DNA of 64,000 nucleotides from Actinomyces urinae (GTDB lineage: Bacteria > Actinomycetota > Actinomycetes > Actinomycetales > Actinomycetaceae), in contig NZ_LT632545.1 in assembly GCF_900119695.1 (NCBI RefSeq), positions 47,410 through 111,409 of the forward strand, written 5' to 3'. The position numbers and the translations under genes are program-made. This document shows, piece after piece, positions 47,318 through 60,389 of this stretch (positions are counted from its first letter, which is position 1; each line of letters opens with the position of its first letter). The notes below the pieces were generated by a model, which worked only from the letters and a program-made list of their open reading frames with translations, did no database searches and had not been told where the DNA came from.

Positions 47318-47444
47318 ATTTCCAATTATGCGCGGTAGCCCGCAAAAGTCACTTCACGTGTGTTGTGGGTGAGTGTTTTGTATAGAGAATTGGAACAATT
47401 CCGCAGTTAGAGGCCTTAGGCGTTAGTCTGGTAGTCGTTGATAA

Positions 47445-48551
<1,107 letters not shown>

Positions 48552-48553
48552 GC

Positions 48554-51205
48554 ATGCCAAACGTACCGATTTCTTGGCTTCGCGATCACGTGGAGGTTCT
48601 CCCTGGCACTGATGCGCAGCGCCTCGCCTCCGATCTAGTGAAGGTCGGTTTGGAAGAAGAGACGATTCACCGTGCAGCTGTGCAAGGCCCGCTGGTGGTT
48701 GGTCGCGTCCTCACGTTGGAGGCGAAAGAACAGTCTAACGGCAAGGTTATTAACTACTGCCGCGTGGATGTTGGCATTCACAATGATGCTCCTGGTGAGG
48801 GCAAAGAGCCTTCGGATCTGCCCTCACGTGGCATCATTTGCGGTGCCCATAATTTCAAAGTGGGAGACTTGGTTGTAGTTGTCCTTCCGGGCGGCGTCCT
48901 TCCGGGTGATTTCGTTATCTCTGCACGCAAGACCTACGGGCACATTTCTGACGGCATGATTTGTTCCGAACGCGAACTGGGCCTGTCGGATGAGCATGAT
49001 GGAATTATCGTGCTCACAGAAAAATTTGATGAAAGCGAGATTCCTGCACCAGGTGAGGACGTTATTGGTCTTCTCGGACTTGGTGAGGAACTGTTGGAAA
49101 TCAATGTCACGCCAGATCGAGGCTACTGTTTTTCCATGCGCGGGGTCGCAAGGGAATACTCGCATTCGACAGGAGCGAAGTTCACAGACCCAGGTCTTGC
49201 GCAAAACCTGCAGACGCAGCCTCCGGCTGGCAACGCCGAAGGTTTCAAGATCGAGGTTGACGATACCTCTCCTATTCACGGCAAGGTAGGTTGCGATAGG
49301 TTCGTTACCCGCATCGTGCGTGGTATCAACCCAAATGCGCCGACGCCAGCATGGATGGTTAAGCGTCTGGAAGCGATGGGCATGCGCTCCATCTCGCTAC
49401 CTGTCGACATTACTAACTACGTGATGTTGGATCTTGGTCAACCGCTGCACGCATACGATTTGGCGGCGCTCGCGGAGCCTATCGTAGTGCGCCGCGCGAC
49501 CGCTGGCGAGACCCTCGTGACCCTCGATGATGTCGAGCGCAAGCTAGATGTGGAAGACCTTCTGATTACCGATAGCCCTAACGGCCAGCGCGGTAGCCGC
49601 ATCCTCGGCCTGGCTGGCGTGATGGGTGGTCAATATTCAGAAGTCGAGGAGGCCACTACTGACGTTTTGGTTGAGGCCGCACACTTCCATGCTGTCTCTA
49701 TTGCGCGTACAGCGCGCCGTCATAAGATTCCGTCGGAGGCCGCAAAACGCTTTGAACGAGGGGTGGATCCAGAGCTCCCGCCGGTTGCAGCGCAACGCGT
49801 GGTTGATCTGCTGGTTGAGTATGGCGGCGGCGTAGCGGATTCACCGGTTACTGATTACAACGAAGTTCCCAGGCGCGAAGCTATCGACATGAAGCTGTCT
49901 GAACCAGCTCGCTTAACCGGCGTGGAGTACGGTGAGCAGCGCGTTATCGAGCTGCTCGAAACTATTGGTGCAACGGTCGAACGCCGTGCAGATATTCTTT
50001 CCGTGATGGCTCCCTCGTGGAGGCCGGATTTGACGGAGCCTTGTGACCTTGTAGAAGAGATCGCGCGCCTTGACGGCTACGACAATATCGAACCGGTACT
50101 ACCCAAGGCGCCAGCCGGTGTTGGATTGCCCAAGGCACAGGTGGCCCGCCGGTTCGCGGCACGCACGCTTGCAGACCGCGGTTTTGTCGAGGTCGGATCT
50201 TATCCGTTCATTGGCAACGCGCACGATCGCCAGCGCATTCTGGAGGGCGATGAGCGTAGAGAAGTTGTCGCACTTCGTAACCCGCTAGTGGATGGCGCGC
50301 CAAATATGCGCTCTTCCATCATCGATACGCTACTGGAAACGGCGCAGCGCAACGCTGCTCGCGGCGCTGAATCAGTTCGTGTTTTCGAGCTGGGCATGGT
50401 GACTCGCCCGCAGGGCACGAAGCCTTCGCCCATTCCTTCGGCAGAGCAGCGCCCCAGTGGCCGCGAGATCGGAGCTCTTCATCGCGGAACTCCTAAACAG
50501 CCGTGGCACTTGGGTCTCGTTGCCGGTGGATCAGCGGTTGGTAGTGCCATTCGTGCAGGGGCTCGGGACTTTGATTGGGCTGATGTTTTAGAGGCTGCCC
50601 TCGCTGTCGGTTCTGCTTTGGGCGTGCAGGTAGAGGTTGCGTCTCTGTACCGCGATCCGCAGGTTCAGTTGCCCCATGGGAAGCCTGCTCCGAAGCCGGT
50701 TGCTACCCCGGAGGAAGCCGCTCCGTGGCACCCGGGCCGCAGTGCAGTGCTGTTCGTCAGACAGAAGAAGAATTTGGTTGAAGTTGGTCGCGCGGGCGAG
50801 CTTCATCCGGCCGTGGTTAAGGAATACGGTCTGCCTAAACGGTCGGGCGCACTTGAGCTAAATCTTGATGCGTTGATCAAGGCAATGCCGGCCAACCCGA
50901 TTACGGTTTCTGCCGTTTCAACTTTCCCCGTGGTGAAGGAAGATATTGCCGTTGTGCTGGATGCGGATATTCCCGTCTCGATGGTGGTTGACGCGATCTA
51001 CGCGGCCGGATCAGATCTTCTTGAAGACGTGGAGTTGTTTGACGAATACCGTGGTTCTCAAATCGATGAAGGTAAGCGATCGCTGGCTTTCGCATTGCGT
51101 ATGCGCGCAGCCGATCACACGCTGAAGTCAGATGAGACGGCGAAGGTTAGGGAAGCGATAATCACGCGTCTTTCTAACCAGCTTGGCGCAAAACTGCGCG
51201 CCTAA
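48554..51205 (+). CDS. pheT: Phenylalanyl-tRNA synthetase beta subunit
   Basis: The 883-residue beta subunit carries tRNA-binding (OB fold) and editing domains. Visible are WLRDHVEVLPGTDAQRLASDL, the EMAP-like region NGKVINYCRVDVG, the B3/B4 editing segment MDLG-type VMLDLGQPLHAYDL, DLVEEIARLDGYDNI and the ferredoxin-like anticodon-binding C-terminus. Length is above the ~800 of E. coli because of a hydrophilic insert near residues 618-650, as in other actinobacteria. Confidence 0.96.
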   Translation: MPNVPISWLRDHVEVLPGTDAQRLASDLVKVGLEEETIHRAAVQGPLVVGRVLTLEAKEQSNGKVINYCRVDVGIHNDAPGEGKEPSDLPSRGIICGAHNFKVGDLVVVVLPGGVLPGDFVISARKTYGHISDGMICSERELGLSDEHDGIIVLTEKFDESEIPAPGEDVIGLLGLGEELLEINVTPDRGYCFSMRGVAREYSHSTGAKFTDPGLAQNLQTQPPAGNAEGFKIEVDDTSPIHGKVGCDRFVTRIVRGINPNAPTPAWMVKRLEAMGMRSISLPVDITNYVMLDLGQPLHAYDLAALAEPIVVRRATAGETLVTLDDVERKLDVEDLLITDSPNGQRGSRILGLAGVMGGQYSEVEEATTDVLVEAAHFHAVSIARTARRHKIPSEAAKRFERGVDPELPPVAAQRVVDLLVEYGGGVADSPVTDYNEVPRREAIDMKLSEPARLTGVEYGEQRVIELLETIGATVERRADILSVMAPSWRPDLTEPCDLVEEIARLDGYDNIEPVLPKAPAGVGLPKAQVARRFAARTLADRGFVEVGSYPFIGNAHDRQRILEGDERREVVALRNPLVDGAPNMRSSIIDTLLETAQRNAARGAESVRVFELGMVTRPQGTKPSPIPSAEQRPSGREIGALHRGTPKQPWHLGLVAGGSAVGSAIRAGARDFDWADVLEAALAVGSALGVQVEVASLYRDPQVQLPHGKPAPKPVATPEEAAPWHPGRSAVLFVRQKKNLVEVGRAGELHPAVVKEYGLPKRSGALELNLDALIKAMPANPITVSAVSTFPVVKEDIAVVLDADIPVSMVVDAIYAAGSDLLEDVELFDEYRGSQIDEGKRSLAFALRMRAADHTLKSDETAKVREAIITRLSNQLGAKLRA

Positions 51206-51213
51206 CTGGTTGC

Positions 51214-51254
51214 ACGGGGAGTTCGCACTTCGATTTGTGGTGTGAACTCCCCGT
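51214..51254 (+). terminator. Hairpin after pheT
   Basis: ACGGGGAGTTCGCAC pairs with GTGTGAACTCCCCGT (one mismatch) around an 11-nt loop, 9 bp past the pheT stop. No long T run follows. Confidence 0.7.
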
Positions 51255-51296
51255 CTCAAACTGTGCTATCGGCATAAAATAGGGCAAACTAGAGCT

Positions 51297-51791
51297 ATGA
51301 AGATTTTGGTTGTATGGGCATCTCGCCACGGATCTACCCGTGACATCGCCAATGCGATTTACGAGGAACTACGTAGCGAAGGTGTTGACGTAGACATTGT
51401 CAATGCTACGGACGCGAAGGACATTTCTGAGTACGGCGGTGTAGTGCTCGGTTCTTCCGTTCACATGACGCAGTGGGAAGAGTCGATGCGTACCTTCATG
51501 AAGGAGCATCAGGCGGAGCTGTTTGAGAAGCATTTGTGGACGTTCTCTGCGGGGCTGTCTTCAGTTCCCACCGGACTCGTGAAGGATCCGGCTCGCGTCG
51601 GAGCCACCCAGATTGGTGTGCAACCGCGGATGAACAAGCAGTTCTCAGGATGTCTTGATCCGTCTAAGCTGACGTTGCGTGAACGCACGATTGCTCGTCT
51701 TGGCGGCGCAGTTGAAGGCGACTTCCGCGATTGGGATGACATTCGTGGATGGGCGCGCTCCGTTGCTAAAGATGTAAAGTCTCTCGGCTGA
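51297..51791 (+). CDS. Flavodoxin-domain protein (HemG-like)
   Basis: The 164-residue protein starts MKILVVWASRHGSTRDIANAI, a flavodoxin FMN-phosphate loop, with VVLGSSVHMTQWEESM and the late DFRDWDDIRGWARSV characteristic of the 'flavodoxin domain' family that includes protoporphyrinogen oxidase HemG. No haem genes are adjacent, so the redox partner is unknown. It is a single-gene unit with its own terminator. Confidence 0.87.
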   Translation: MKILVVWASRHGSTRDIANAIYEELRSEGVDVDIVNATDAKDISEYGGVVLGSSVHMTQWEESMRTFMKEHQAELFEKHLWTFSAGLSSVPTGLVKDPARVGATQIGVQPRMNKQFSGCLDPSKLTLRERTIARLGGAVEGDFRDWDDIRGWARSVAKDVKSLG

Positions 51792-51796
51792 GACCG

Positions 51797-51821
51797 TCCC
51801 CGGCTCGTTTTGGGCCGGGGA
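51797..51821 (+). terminator. Hairpin terminator after flavodoxin gene
   Basis: TCCCCGGC pairs with GCCGGGGA around a T-rich loop, 5 bp after the stop codon. Confidence 0.7.
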
Positions 51822-51841
51822 TTCACTATACAAACACTTAG

Positions 51842-51876
51842 TTGATAACTATTCATTCAGTGTTATAGTTATTCGC
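51842..51876 (+). promoter_or_regulatory. argC promoter with overlapping ARG-box-like sites; predicts a leaderless transcript
   Basis: TTGATA (51842-51847), a 16-bp spacer and TATAGT (51864-51869) form a good sigma-70-type promoter. Seven bases later is the argC ATG (51877), so the transcript would start at or next to the start codon, and no Shine-Dalgarno is present. Two AT-rich half-palindromic words, each with ATTC (at 51851 and 51871), sit 20 bp apart across the promoter, resembling tandem ARG boxes for ArgR, encoded in this operon. Confidence 0.65.
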
Positions 51877-52947
51877 ATGAGTGTTTCTGTTGGAATTGTT
51901 GGCGCCTCGGGATTCGCGGGGGGCGAGATTGCTCGTATTCTGAGTGAACACCCGCATTTTGATGTCCGCGTGCTCGCCGCTGCTTCTTCTGCGGGTACCC
52001 GGTTTGGTGATTTGAACCCGCATATTCCAACTTTGGCGGACAAGATTATTCAACCCTCCGACGTTGAGTCTCTTTCGTCTCTCGATCTAGTTTTTGTGGC
52101 CCTTCCGCATGGTAAATCTGCAGATATTACAGGCGCGCTGGAAGGCGGCCCAGTGGTGATCGATGCGGGTGCGGATCACCGCCTGAAGTCAAAGGAGCTC
52201 TGGCAGAAGTTCTACGGCGGCCCGCACATGCGGGCGTGGGATTATGCGATGCCCGAACTCGTACACGCTGATGAGGCCGCCGCGATTCTTTCCGGGAAGC
52301 AGAAAAAGGCGGGTACCCAACGCGAAATCTTGAGAAACTCCCGTGCTGTGGCAGTGCCCGGTTGCAACGTTACTGCGGTAACACTTGCAATGATGCCGGC
52401 GGTAGCTGCGGGTTTTGTTACCAGCGGGTCGATTGTGGCTACGCTTGCAGTTGGCTATTCGGGCGCAGGGCGTAGCCCCAAGCCAAATTTGATGGCAACC
52501 AGCGCATTTTCCAACATTGCGCCGTACTCAGCAGTTGGAAAGCATCGTCATATTCCCGAAATTGTGCAAAATCTACAGGTTTGCGGGGCAGGCGAAATTG
52601 AGGTGGAAATGACTCCCATCCTCGTTCCCACTTCGCGAGGGATCGTTGCAGTGGTGAACGCTGCCACGGATGGTGTGTCCAATTCTGAATTGCAAGAGGC
52701 GTACAGTGCCATCTACGGCGCGGAGAAACTGATTGAGCTTTCCCCGGCTTATCCTCAATCTGGCCCGGTGGTAGGAACCGGCCGCGCGCAGGTGTGGGCG
52801 GGAGTGAACCCGGATACAGGTGTTCTCACGGCAATGGCGGCGGTCGACAATCTGGGCAAGGGCACTGCAACTGCTGCGGTTCAAGCGGCTAATTCGGCGT
52901 TTGGCTTTGACGAGTGCCTCGGCATCTACATGAACGGAGTGTTGTGA
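51877..52947 (+). CDS. argC: N-acetyl-gamma-glutamyl-phosphate reductase
   Basis: ArgC reduces N-acetylglutamyl phosphate to the semialdehyde with NADPH. The 356-residue protein has the Rossmann motif GIVGASGFAGGEIARIL, FVALPHGKS, the catalytic cysteine in AVPGCNVTAVTLA and the RHIPEI segment. It is the first gene of argCJBDRGH; the stop overlaps argJ (TGATG). Confidence 0.96.
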   Translation: MSVSVGIVGASGFAGGEIARILSEHPHFDVRVLAAASSAGTRFGDLNPHIPTLADKIIQPSDVESLSSLDLVFVALPHGKSADITGALEGGPVVIDAGADHRLKSKELWQKFYGGPHMRAWDYAMPELVHADEAAAILSGKQKKAGTQREILRNSRAVAVPGCNVTAVTLAMMPAVAAGFVTSGSIVATLAVGYSGAGRSPKPNLMATSAFSNIAPYSAVGKHRHIPEIVQNLQVCGAGEIEVEMTPILVPTSRGIVAVVNAATDGVSNSELQEAYSAIYGAEKLIELSPAYPQSGPVVGTGRAQVWAGVNPDTGVLTAMAAVDNLGKGTATAAVQAANSAFGFDECLGIYMNGVL

Positions 52948-54116
52948 TGTCCACGGGTGTTTGTTTTCCAAAGGGGTTTGTGGCAGCCGGAATCGCAGCG
53001 GGTTTAAAAGCATCCGGAGGCAAAGATCTTGCTCTGGTAGTAAACGAGGGAGCTTTCCCGGCAGCAGCGGCAGTTTTTACATCGAACCGTGTGGAGGCAG
53101 AGCCCGTTAAGTTCTCGCGGGCACAGATGCGAAACGGCGTGGTTACTCATGTGTTGCTCAATTCGGGTAATGCTAACGCGTGTACGGGAGAACAGGGGCT
53201 GAAGGATGTGAAGGCTTGCGTAAGTGAGCTTTCTCTTGCCGCGGGTGTGGACCAGGCAAAAATTGCGGTTTGTTCAACGGGAGTGATCGGCGAGTACCTT
53301 GATACGGCGTCGATCACCCGGGCGATTCCAGGCCTGGTGGGCGGCCTTGACATATCGGGCGCAACCAGCGCGGCCTCTGCAATCATGACAACCGATACCG
53401 TTCCAAAAGAGGTCCAGATAGAGGTGGACGCGTGGCGCGTTGGAGGTATGGCCAAGGGGGCGGGGATGCTCGCTCCTGCGCTTGCCACCATGCTGTGCGT
53501 GATAACGACCGACGCAGTTGTTGATAGTGAAGCCCTTGACAGTGCGCTGCGTCACGCCGTCCAGGTGAGTTTCAATCGCCTCGATACGGACGGATGCATG
53601 TCCACTAACGACACGGTGATAGCCCTCGCTTCAGGAGAATCGGGGATTACGCCAGATGAGGCTACTTTTGCTGCTGCATTGGAGCAGGCTTGTGCAAAGC
53701 TTGCGAAAATGCTTCGTGATGATGCGGAGGGAGCCGAGCATTTCGTTGACATCACGGTTATTGGTGCGAGTAGTGAGGCGGCCGCAGTGGAAGTGGCACG
53801 CGCGGTGTCTCGCTCAAACTTAGTGAAGACCGCAATTTTTGGAAATGACCCAAATTGGGGGCGCATTTTGTCGCAGATAGGCACGGTTCCAAGCTGGATA
53901 GCTCCGTTTGACGCGGGCAAGGTAAATGTTTCAATCAATGGCGTGATGATTTGTAAGAACGGCGGTATAGGTGAGCCGAAGGAATCGCTTGATTTGGCGG
54001 CATCCCAGGAGGTCAAGATCGAGATCGACCTGGGTGCTGGCAATAGTTCAGCAACCGTTTACACAACGGACTTGACTCACTCGTACGTACACGAGAACAG
54101 CGCATATACATCATGA
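52947..54116 (+). CDS. argJ: Glutamate N-acetyltransferase / amino-acid acetyltransferase
   Basis: ArgJ recycles acetyl groups from N-acetylornithine to glutamate. The 389-residue precursor self-cleaves at the Thr of the ATML motif, seen as APALATMLCVITTDA. VLLNSGNANACTGEQG and VFTSNRVEAEPV are also family segments. ATG at 52947 overlaps the argC stop; GTG at 52944 is an alternative. The stop overlaps argB (ATGA). Whether it is bifunctional (acetyl-CoA use) cannot be told. Confidence 0.95.
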   Translation: MSTGVCFPKGFVAAGIAAGLKASGGKDLALVVNEGAFPAAAAVFTSNRVEAEPVKFSRAQMRNGVVTHVLLNSGNANACTGEQGLKDVKACVSELSLAAGVDQAKIAVCSTGVIGEYLDTASITRAIPGLVGGLDISGATSAASAIMTTDTVPKEVQIEVDAWRVGGMAKGAGMLAPALATMLCVITTDAVVDSEALDSALRHAVQVSFNRLDTDGCMSTNDTVIALASGESGITPDEATFAAALEQACAKLAKMLRDDAEGAEHFVDITVIGASSEAAAVEVARAVSRSNLVKTAIFGNDPNWGRILSQIGTVPSWIAPFDAGKVNVSINGVMICKNGGIGEPKESLDLAASQEVKIEIDLGAGNSSATVYTTDLTHSYVHENSAYTS

Positions 54117-54997
54117 GTGATCTTTCAGCATTGGATAAGACCAAGATTTTGCTTGAGTCCGAGCCGTGGCTGCGGCGTTATTCGGGTCGCAAAGTCGTGA
54201 TCAAATATGGCGGTAATGCAATGATTTCGCCGCAGCTACAACGCGCTTTTGCGGTGGACGTGTCGTTCTTACATACGTGGGGTGTGCATCCAATAGTGGT
54301 GCATGGGGGCGGCCCACAAATCAACGAAATGCTGGATCGCCTAGGGCTGCAGGCCCCGTTTGCGGGTGGCTTTCGCGTGACAACGCCTGAAGTGATGGAG
54401 GTGGTGCGCATGGTCCTGGCTGGAAAAGTGCAGCGCGAACTCGTATCACTCCTGAATGAACGCTCGATCGCCGCCGTGGGGTTGTCTGGTGAGGACGCCG
54501 CACTGTTACACGCACGGCGCAAGGTGCAGGTCGTTGATGGTAAACCGGTAGATTTAGGGCAGGTCGGTGACGTGGCGGGGGTAAACCCAGCGCCTGTAGA
54601 GGATCTTGTTAGTCATGGCCGTATCCCGGTGATCTCGTCGATTGCGATTGATGAGGATTCTCCAGGCGATGTGCTTAACGTGAATGCTGACGCGGCTGCG
54701 GCGGCGATCGCGGTGGCCGTGGGAGCGCAAAAGCTCATTATGCTTACGGACGTGGAGGGGATTTACCAAGACTTTGAAGATAAATCCTCGCTGCTTAATC
54801 GGATGAGCCGCGCGCAACTCGAAGAGTTGATGCCATCGCTTGCTGCGGGAATGATCCCGAAGGCGCAGGCCGCTTTGGCTGCGCTTGAAGGCGGCGTTGA
54901 GCAGGTTCATGTGATTGACGGACGTGTTCCCCACTCGATGCTCCTAGAGGTTTTCACCGACGAGGGCGTGGGCACGATGATTACCGAGGAGGGGTAG
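54113..54997 (+). CDS. argB: Acetylglutamate kinase
   Basis: ArgB phosphorylates N-acetylglutamate. The 294-residue amino-acid-kinase protein shows VVIKYGGNAM, VVHGGGPQINEML and NVNADAAAAAIAVAVGA plus LTDVEGIY. The N-terminal helix seen before the core (KTKILLESEPWLRRYSG) is the type found in arginine-feedback-inhibited hexameric forms. It is coupled to argJ, and argD begins 2 bp after. Confidence 0.96.
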   Translation: MSDLSALDKTKILLESEPWLRRYSGRKVVIKYGGNAMISPQLQRAFAVDVSFLHTWGVHPIVVHGGGPQINEMLDRLGLQAPFAGGFRVTTPEVMEVVRMVLAGKVQRELVSLLNERSIAAVGLSGEDAALLHARRKVQVVDGKPVDLGQVGDVAGVNPAPVEDLVSHGRIPVISSIAIDEDSPGDVLNVNADAAAAAIAVAVGAQKLIMLTDVEGIYQDFEDKSSLLNRMSRAQLEELMPSLAAGMIPKAQAALAALEGGVEQVHVIDGRVPHSMLLEVFTDEGVGTMITEEG

Positions 54998-54999
54998 CT

Positions 55000-56205
55000 G
55001 TGGATTCAAACTGGCTTGCCCGCTATGAGGAATCTATGCTCGGCGTGTTTGGTACTCCTGCGATGGTGTTGACCCGTGGGGAGGGCGTGTACGTGGAAGA
55101 TGCGGATGGCAACAAGTACATGGACTTGCTGGGCGGAATCGCTGTGAATGCACTTGGTCACGCCCATCCGGCTATTGCGCAGGCGGTTGAAAAGCAGGTG
55201 CGCACGCTGGTGCACGCCTCGAATTTCTTCGCAACCAGGCCCCAAATCGAACTGGGCGAAGCGCTGCGCGAGATCGTGGGCGGATCTGGCCAAGCCAAAG
55301 TGTTTCTTTCAAACTCGGGAACAGAGGCGAACGAGGCCGCCTTGAAGATCGTAAAAGCGCACGGTAACGCTACTGGTAAGAATCGCATTCTTGCATTAAA
55401 AAACGCATTCCATGGCCGATCTCTCGGGGCTCTGTCGCTTACGTACAAGTCGGCTTATAGGGAGCCTTTCGCGCCCCTCATCTCGAACGTCGAGTGGATT
55501 GAGCCTACAACCACCGCTCTGGATGAAGCATTTACCCCAGGTGATGTTGCGGGTATTTTTGTCGAGCCGATTCAGGGTGAGGCGGGAGTAATCGAGATTC
55601 CGCGTGATTTCTTGACCCGGGCGCAAGCTTTGTGTGATCGAAACAACGCGCTCCTCGTTGTAGACGAGGTGCAAACCGGAATGGGGCGTACCGGGCAGTG
55701 GATGGCTCACCATGACACCGGAGTGGTTCCAGACGTTGTGACCCTCGCAAAAGCACTTGGTGGGGGAGTTCCAATCGGTGCAACGATAACTTTGTCTTCC
55801 GTTGCAAGCGCGGTTTTGAAGCCGGGTATGCATGGAACCACGTTTGGAGGTAACCCAGTTGCCGCGGCCGCGGCGCTCGCGGTAATAAGCACGATCAAGT
55901 CCGATGGTCTCCTTGAACATGCGCGAATCGTGGGGGATCAATGGATGAAGAGCATCCGCGCTCTCAATAATCCGCATATTAAACAGGTTCGAGGCCGCGG
56001 TCTGCTGATTGGTATTGAGCTAGATGAACCGCGTGCCGGCATGGCTGTTAAGGCGGCGCAAGACAGCGGGTTTATCATTAACGCGGCAAATCCGACAACC
56101 ATTCGGTTAGCACCACCACTGATACTTACCGGGGAGCAGGCAGGCGCGTTCACAGCGGCCTTGCCCGGCATTATTTCAAAAAGCTATAGCGAAGGAGAGC
56201 TGTGA
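55000..56205 (+). CDS. argD: Acetylornithine aminotransferase
   Basis: ArgD is a class III PLP aminotransferase that makes N-acetylornithine. The 401-residue protein shows YMDLLGGIAVNALGHAHP, FLSNSGTEANEAALKI, VEPIQGEAGV, the PLP-lysine region DVVTLAKALGGGVPIGA and GTTFGGNPVA. A GTG start follows GAGGAGGGG. Its stop overlaps the argR start; argF, often placed here, is absent. Confidence 0.95.
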   Translation: MDSNWLARYEESMLGVFGTPAMVLTRGEGVYVEDADGNKYMDLLGGIAVNALGHAHPAIAQAVEKQVRTLVHASNFFATRPQIELGEALREIVGGSGQAKVFLSNSGTEANEAALKIVKAHGNATGKNRILALKNAFHGRSLGALSLTYKSAYREPFAPLISNVEWIEPTTTALDEAFTPGDVAGIFVEPIQGEAGVIEIPRDFLTRAQALCDRNNALLVVDEVQTGMGRTGQWMAHHDTGVVPDVVTLAKALGGGVPIGATITLSSVASAVLKPGMHGTTFGGNPVAAAAALAVISTIKSDGLLEHARIVGDQWMKSIRALNNPHIKQVRGRGLLIGIELDEPRAGMAVKAAQDSGFIINAANPTTIRLAPPLILTGEQAGAFTAALPGIISKSYSEGEL

Positions 56206-56743
56206 AAGAATCGGATAACACGCGCACGCCAGCCTCGAAGGCTGGGCGCCACGCAGCGATTGAACAGATCCTCGCAACCCGGCAGATCGCATCCCAATCG
56301 GAACTTCGTGAAGCGTTAGAAAAGGTGGGCATTTTCGTTGCTCAAGCTACGCTTTCGCGTGATCTGCTGGAAGTGCGGGCAACGAAGGTTAGAGGCGCGG
56401 ACGGACGTCAGGTTTATGCGTTGGCTAATCCACAGCGACCGGTGGAGTGGGGCGAGGAAGGCGCGGAACAGAAGCTGCAGCGCTGGTGCCAGGACCTGCT
56501 GGTAGGTGGAGCTACGGCAAACAACTTGGTGGTGCTTCGTACCCCGGCGGGAGCTGCGAACCTCCTCGGTTCGGCTATCGACTTTTCGAGGGATGAAACG
56601 GTACTTGGATCCGTTGCAGGAGATGACACGATTATCGTCGTATGCGTGTCGGATGAGGCCGCGCAGGCGTACTGCGACAAGCTACTGAAATATGCGGAAG
56701 GCATTAAAACTTCCAGCCAAGAGCTACAGAAAGAAGAAAATAA

Positions 56744-56747
<4 letters not shown>
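56202..56747 (+). CDS. argR: Arginine repressor ArgR
   Basis: ArgR is a hexameric arginine-sensing repressor. The 181-residue product has an N-terminal winged helix ([37 protein letters not shown]) and a C-terminal trimer/arginine-binding domain ([31 protein letters not shown]). It probably controls this operon through the sites before argC. The GTG start overlaps argD and the stop overlaps argG. The C-terminal tail is extended by ~15 charged residues. Confidence 0.95.
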
Positions 56748-59394
<2,647 letters not shown>

Positions 59395-59412
59395 CTAACG
59401 CTGTTCTAAGAG

Positions 59413-59449
59413 TCGGGCGGGCCCGCGATATTTCCGCGGGCCCGCCCGA
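59413..59449. terminator. Bidirectional terminator after argH
   Basis: A perfect 15-bp stem: TCGGGCGGGCCCGCG (59413-59427) with CGCGGGCCCGCCCGA (59435-59449) around a 7-nt loop, followed by TTCGTTTT. It also serves the convergent epimerase gene that ends at 59456. Confidence 0.88.
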
Positions 59450-59455
59450 TTCGTT

Positions 59456-60355
59456 TTACCTAATGGAAGTAGAACTTTGCAGTTGCTCCTGCAAGGTCTC
59501 GTCCTTGAACTGGAAGCCTGCTTCAAGAAGCCTTGTTGGTACGGCGTATTGTGAAGAGGTAGCAAGCACAGCCATGTCGCCAAGTACCATGCGCAGGGCG
59601 AACGCGGGCACAGGAGGGCCGGGGACGCGATGGTAATGTGCGGCTGCCCCGGCTGTGAACTCCTCGTTTGTGCATGGATTTGGTCCGGTGAGGTTAAACG
59701 CGCCTTCCAGTTGCGGATTCTCTAACAGGAACCGCACCGCGCGCACGTGGTCGCGTAGTGAGATGGTGGGCATCCATTGCCTCCCGTCGCCCAGGCGACC
59801 GCCGAGGAATGTTTTGAAAAGGGGTTCGAGGGCATGGAGCATGCCTCCGCCGTCTTCCAGGACGAGGCCGGTGCGAATGTTCACGACGCGCTCCACTTTG
59901 GCGCGCCGAGATTCTCGCTCCCATACTTGGCATAGTCCGCCAAGAAAGTCGGCAGCCGGCTGTGAGTCCTCTTCCAGCACTTCATTATCGCGCGAGCCGT
60001 AGTAGCCCACCGCGGAGCCGGTGAGGAATGTTTTGGGGCGCTGAGATTCTGGTAGGGAGTTAATAGCGTCGGCCAGTGTTTTGACTGATTTTAGCCGCGA
60101 GTTCACCAGCTCATGCTTGTATGCGTGCGTCCAGGGCCAGCGTGCGAGCGGCGCGCCGTTAAGACAAACCACAGCATCAACGCCCGCGAGATCCTGAGGA
60201 GTGATGTCGTAGGCGTCGGGGTGCCAGCGCACTTCGCCAGGCCCCGGTTCGCTACGCGTTAAGCGAGTGACTTCCCAATCGCCGTTCTTCAGTTCATTTT
60301 GTAGTGCGGTGCCAACAAAGCCGCTCGCACCGCCTATAACAATCCTTTTACGCAT
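59456..60355 (-). CDS. NAD-dependent epimerase-like protein (TIGR01777/YfcH family)
   Basis: The 299-residue protein starts MRKRIVIGGASGFVGTALQNEL (Rossmann GxxGxxG) with NGAPLARWPWT and SAVGYYGSRDNEVLEED. The C-terminal PAFALRMVLGDMAVLATSSQYAVPTRL fits the DUF1731 tail. The family (also in cell-division-linked SulA-like annotations) has no certain substrate. It is probably monocistronic. Confidence 0.9.
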   Translation of the reverse strand: MRKRIVIGGASGFVGTALQNELKNGDWEVTRLTRSEPGPGEVRWHPDAYDITPQDLAGVDAVVCLNGAPLARWPWTHAYKHELVNSRLKSVKTLADAINSLPESQRPKTFLTGSAVGYYGSRDNEVLEEDSQPAADFLGGLCQVWERESRRAKVERVVNIRTGLVLEDGGGMLHALEPLFKTFLGGRLGDGRQWMPTISLRDHVRAVRFLLENPQLEGAFNLTGPNPCTNEEFTAGAAAHYHRVPGPPVPAFALRMVLGDMAVLATSSQYAVPTRLLEAGFQFKDETLQEQLQSSTSIR

Positions 60356-60389
60356 GCTTCATTGTTACACCTGCCCGCACGGGTGTGCA

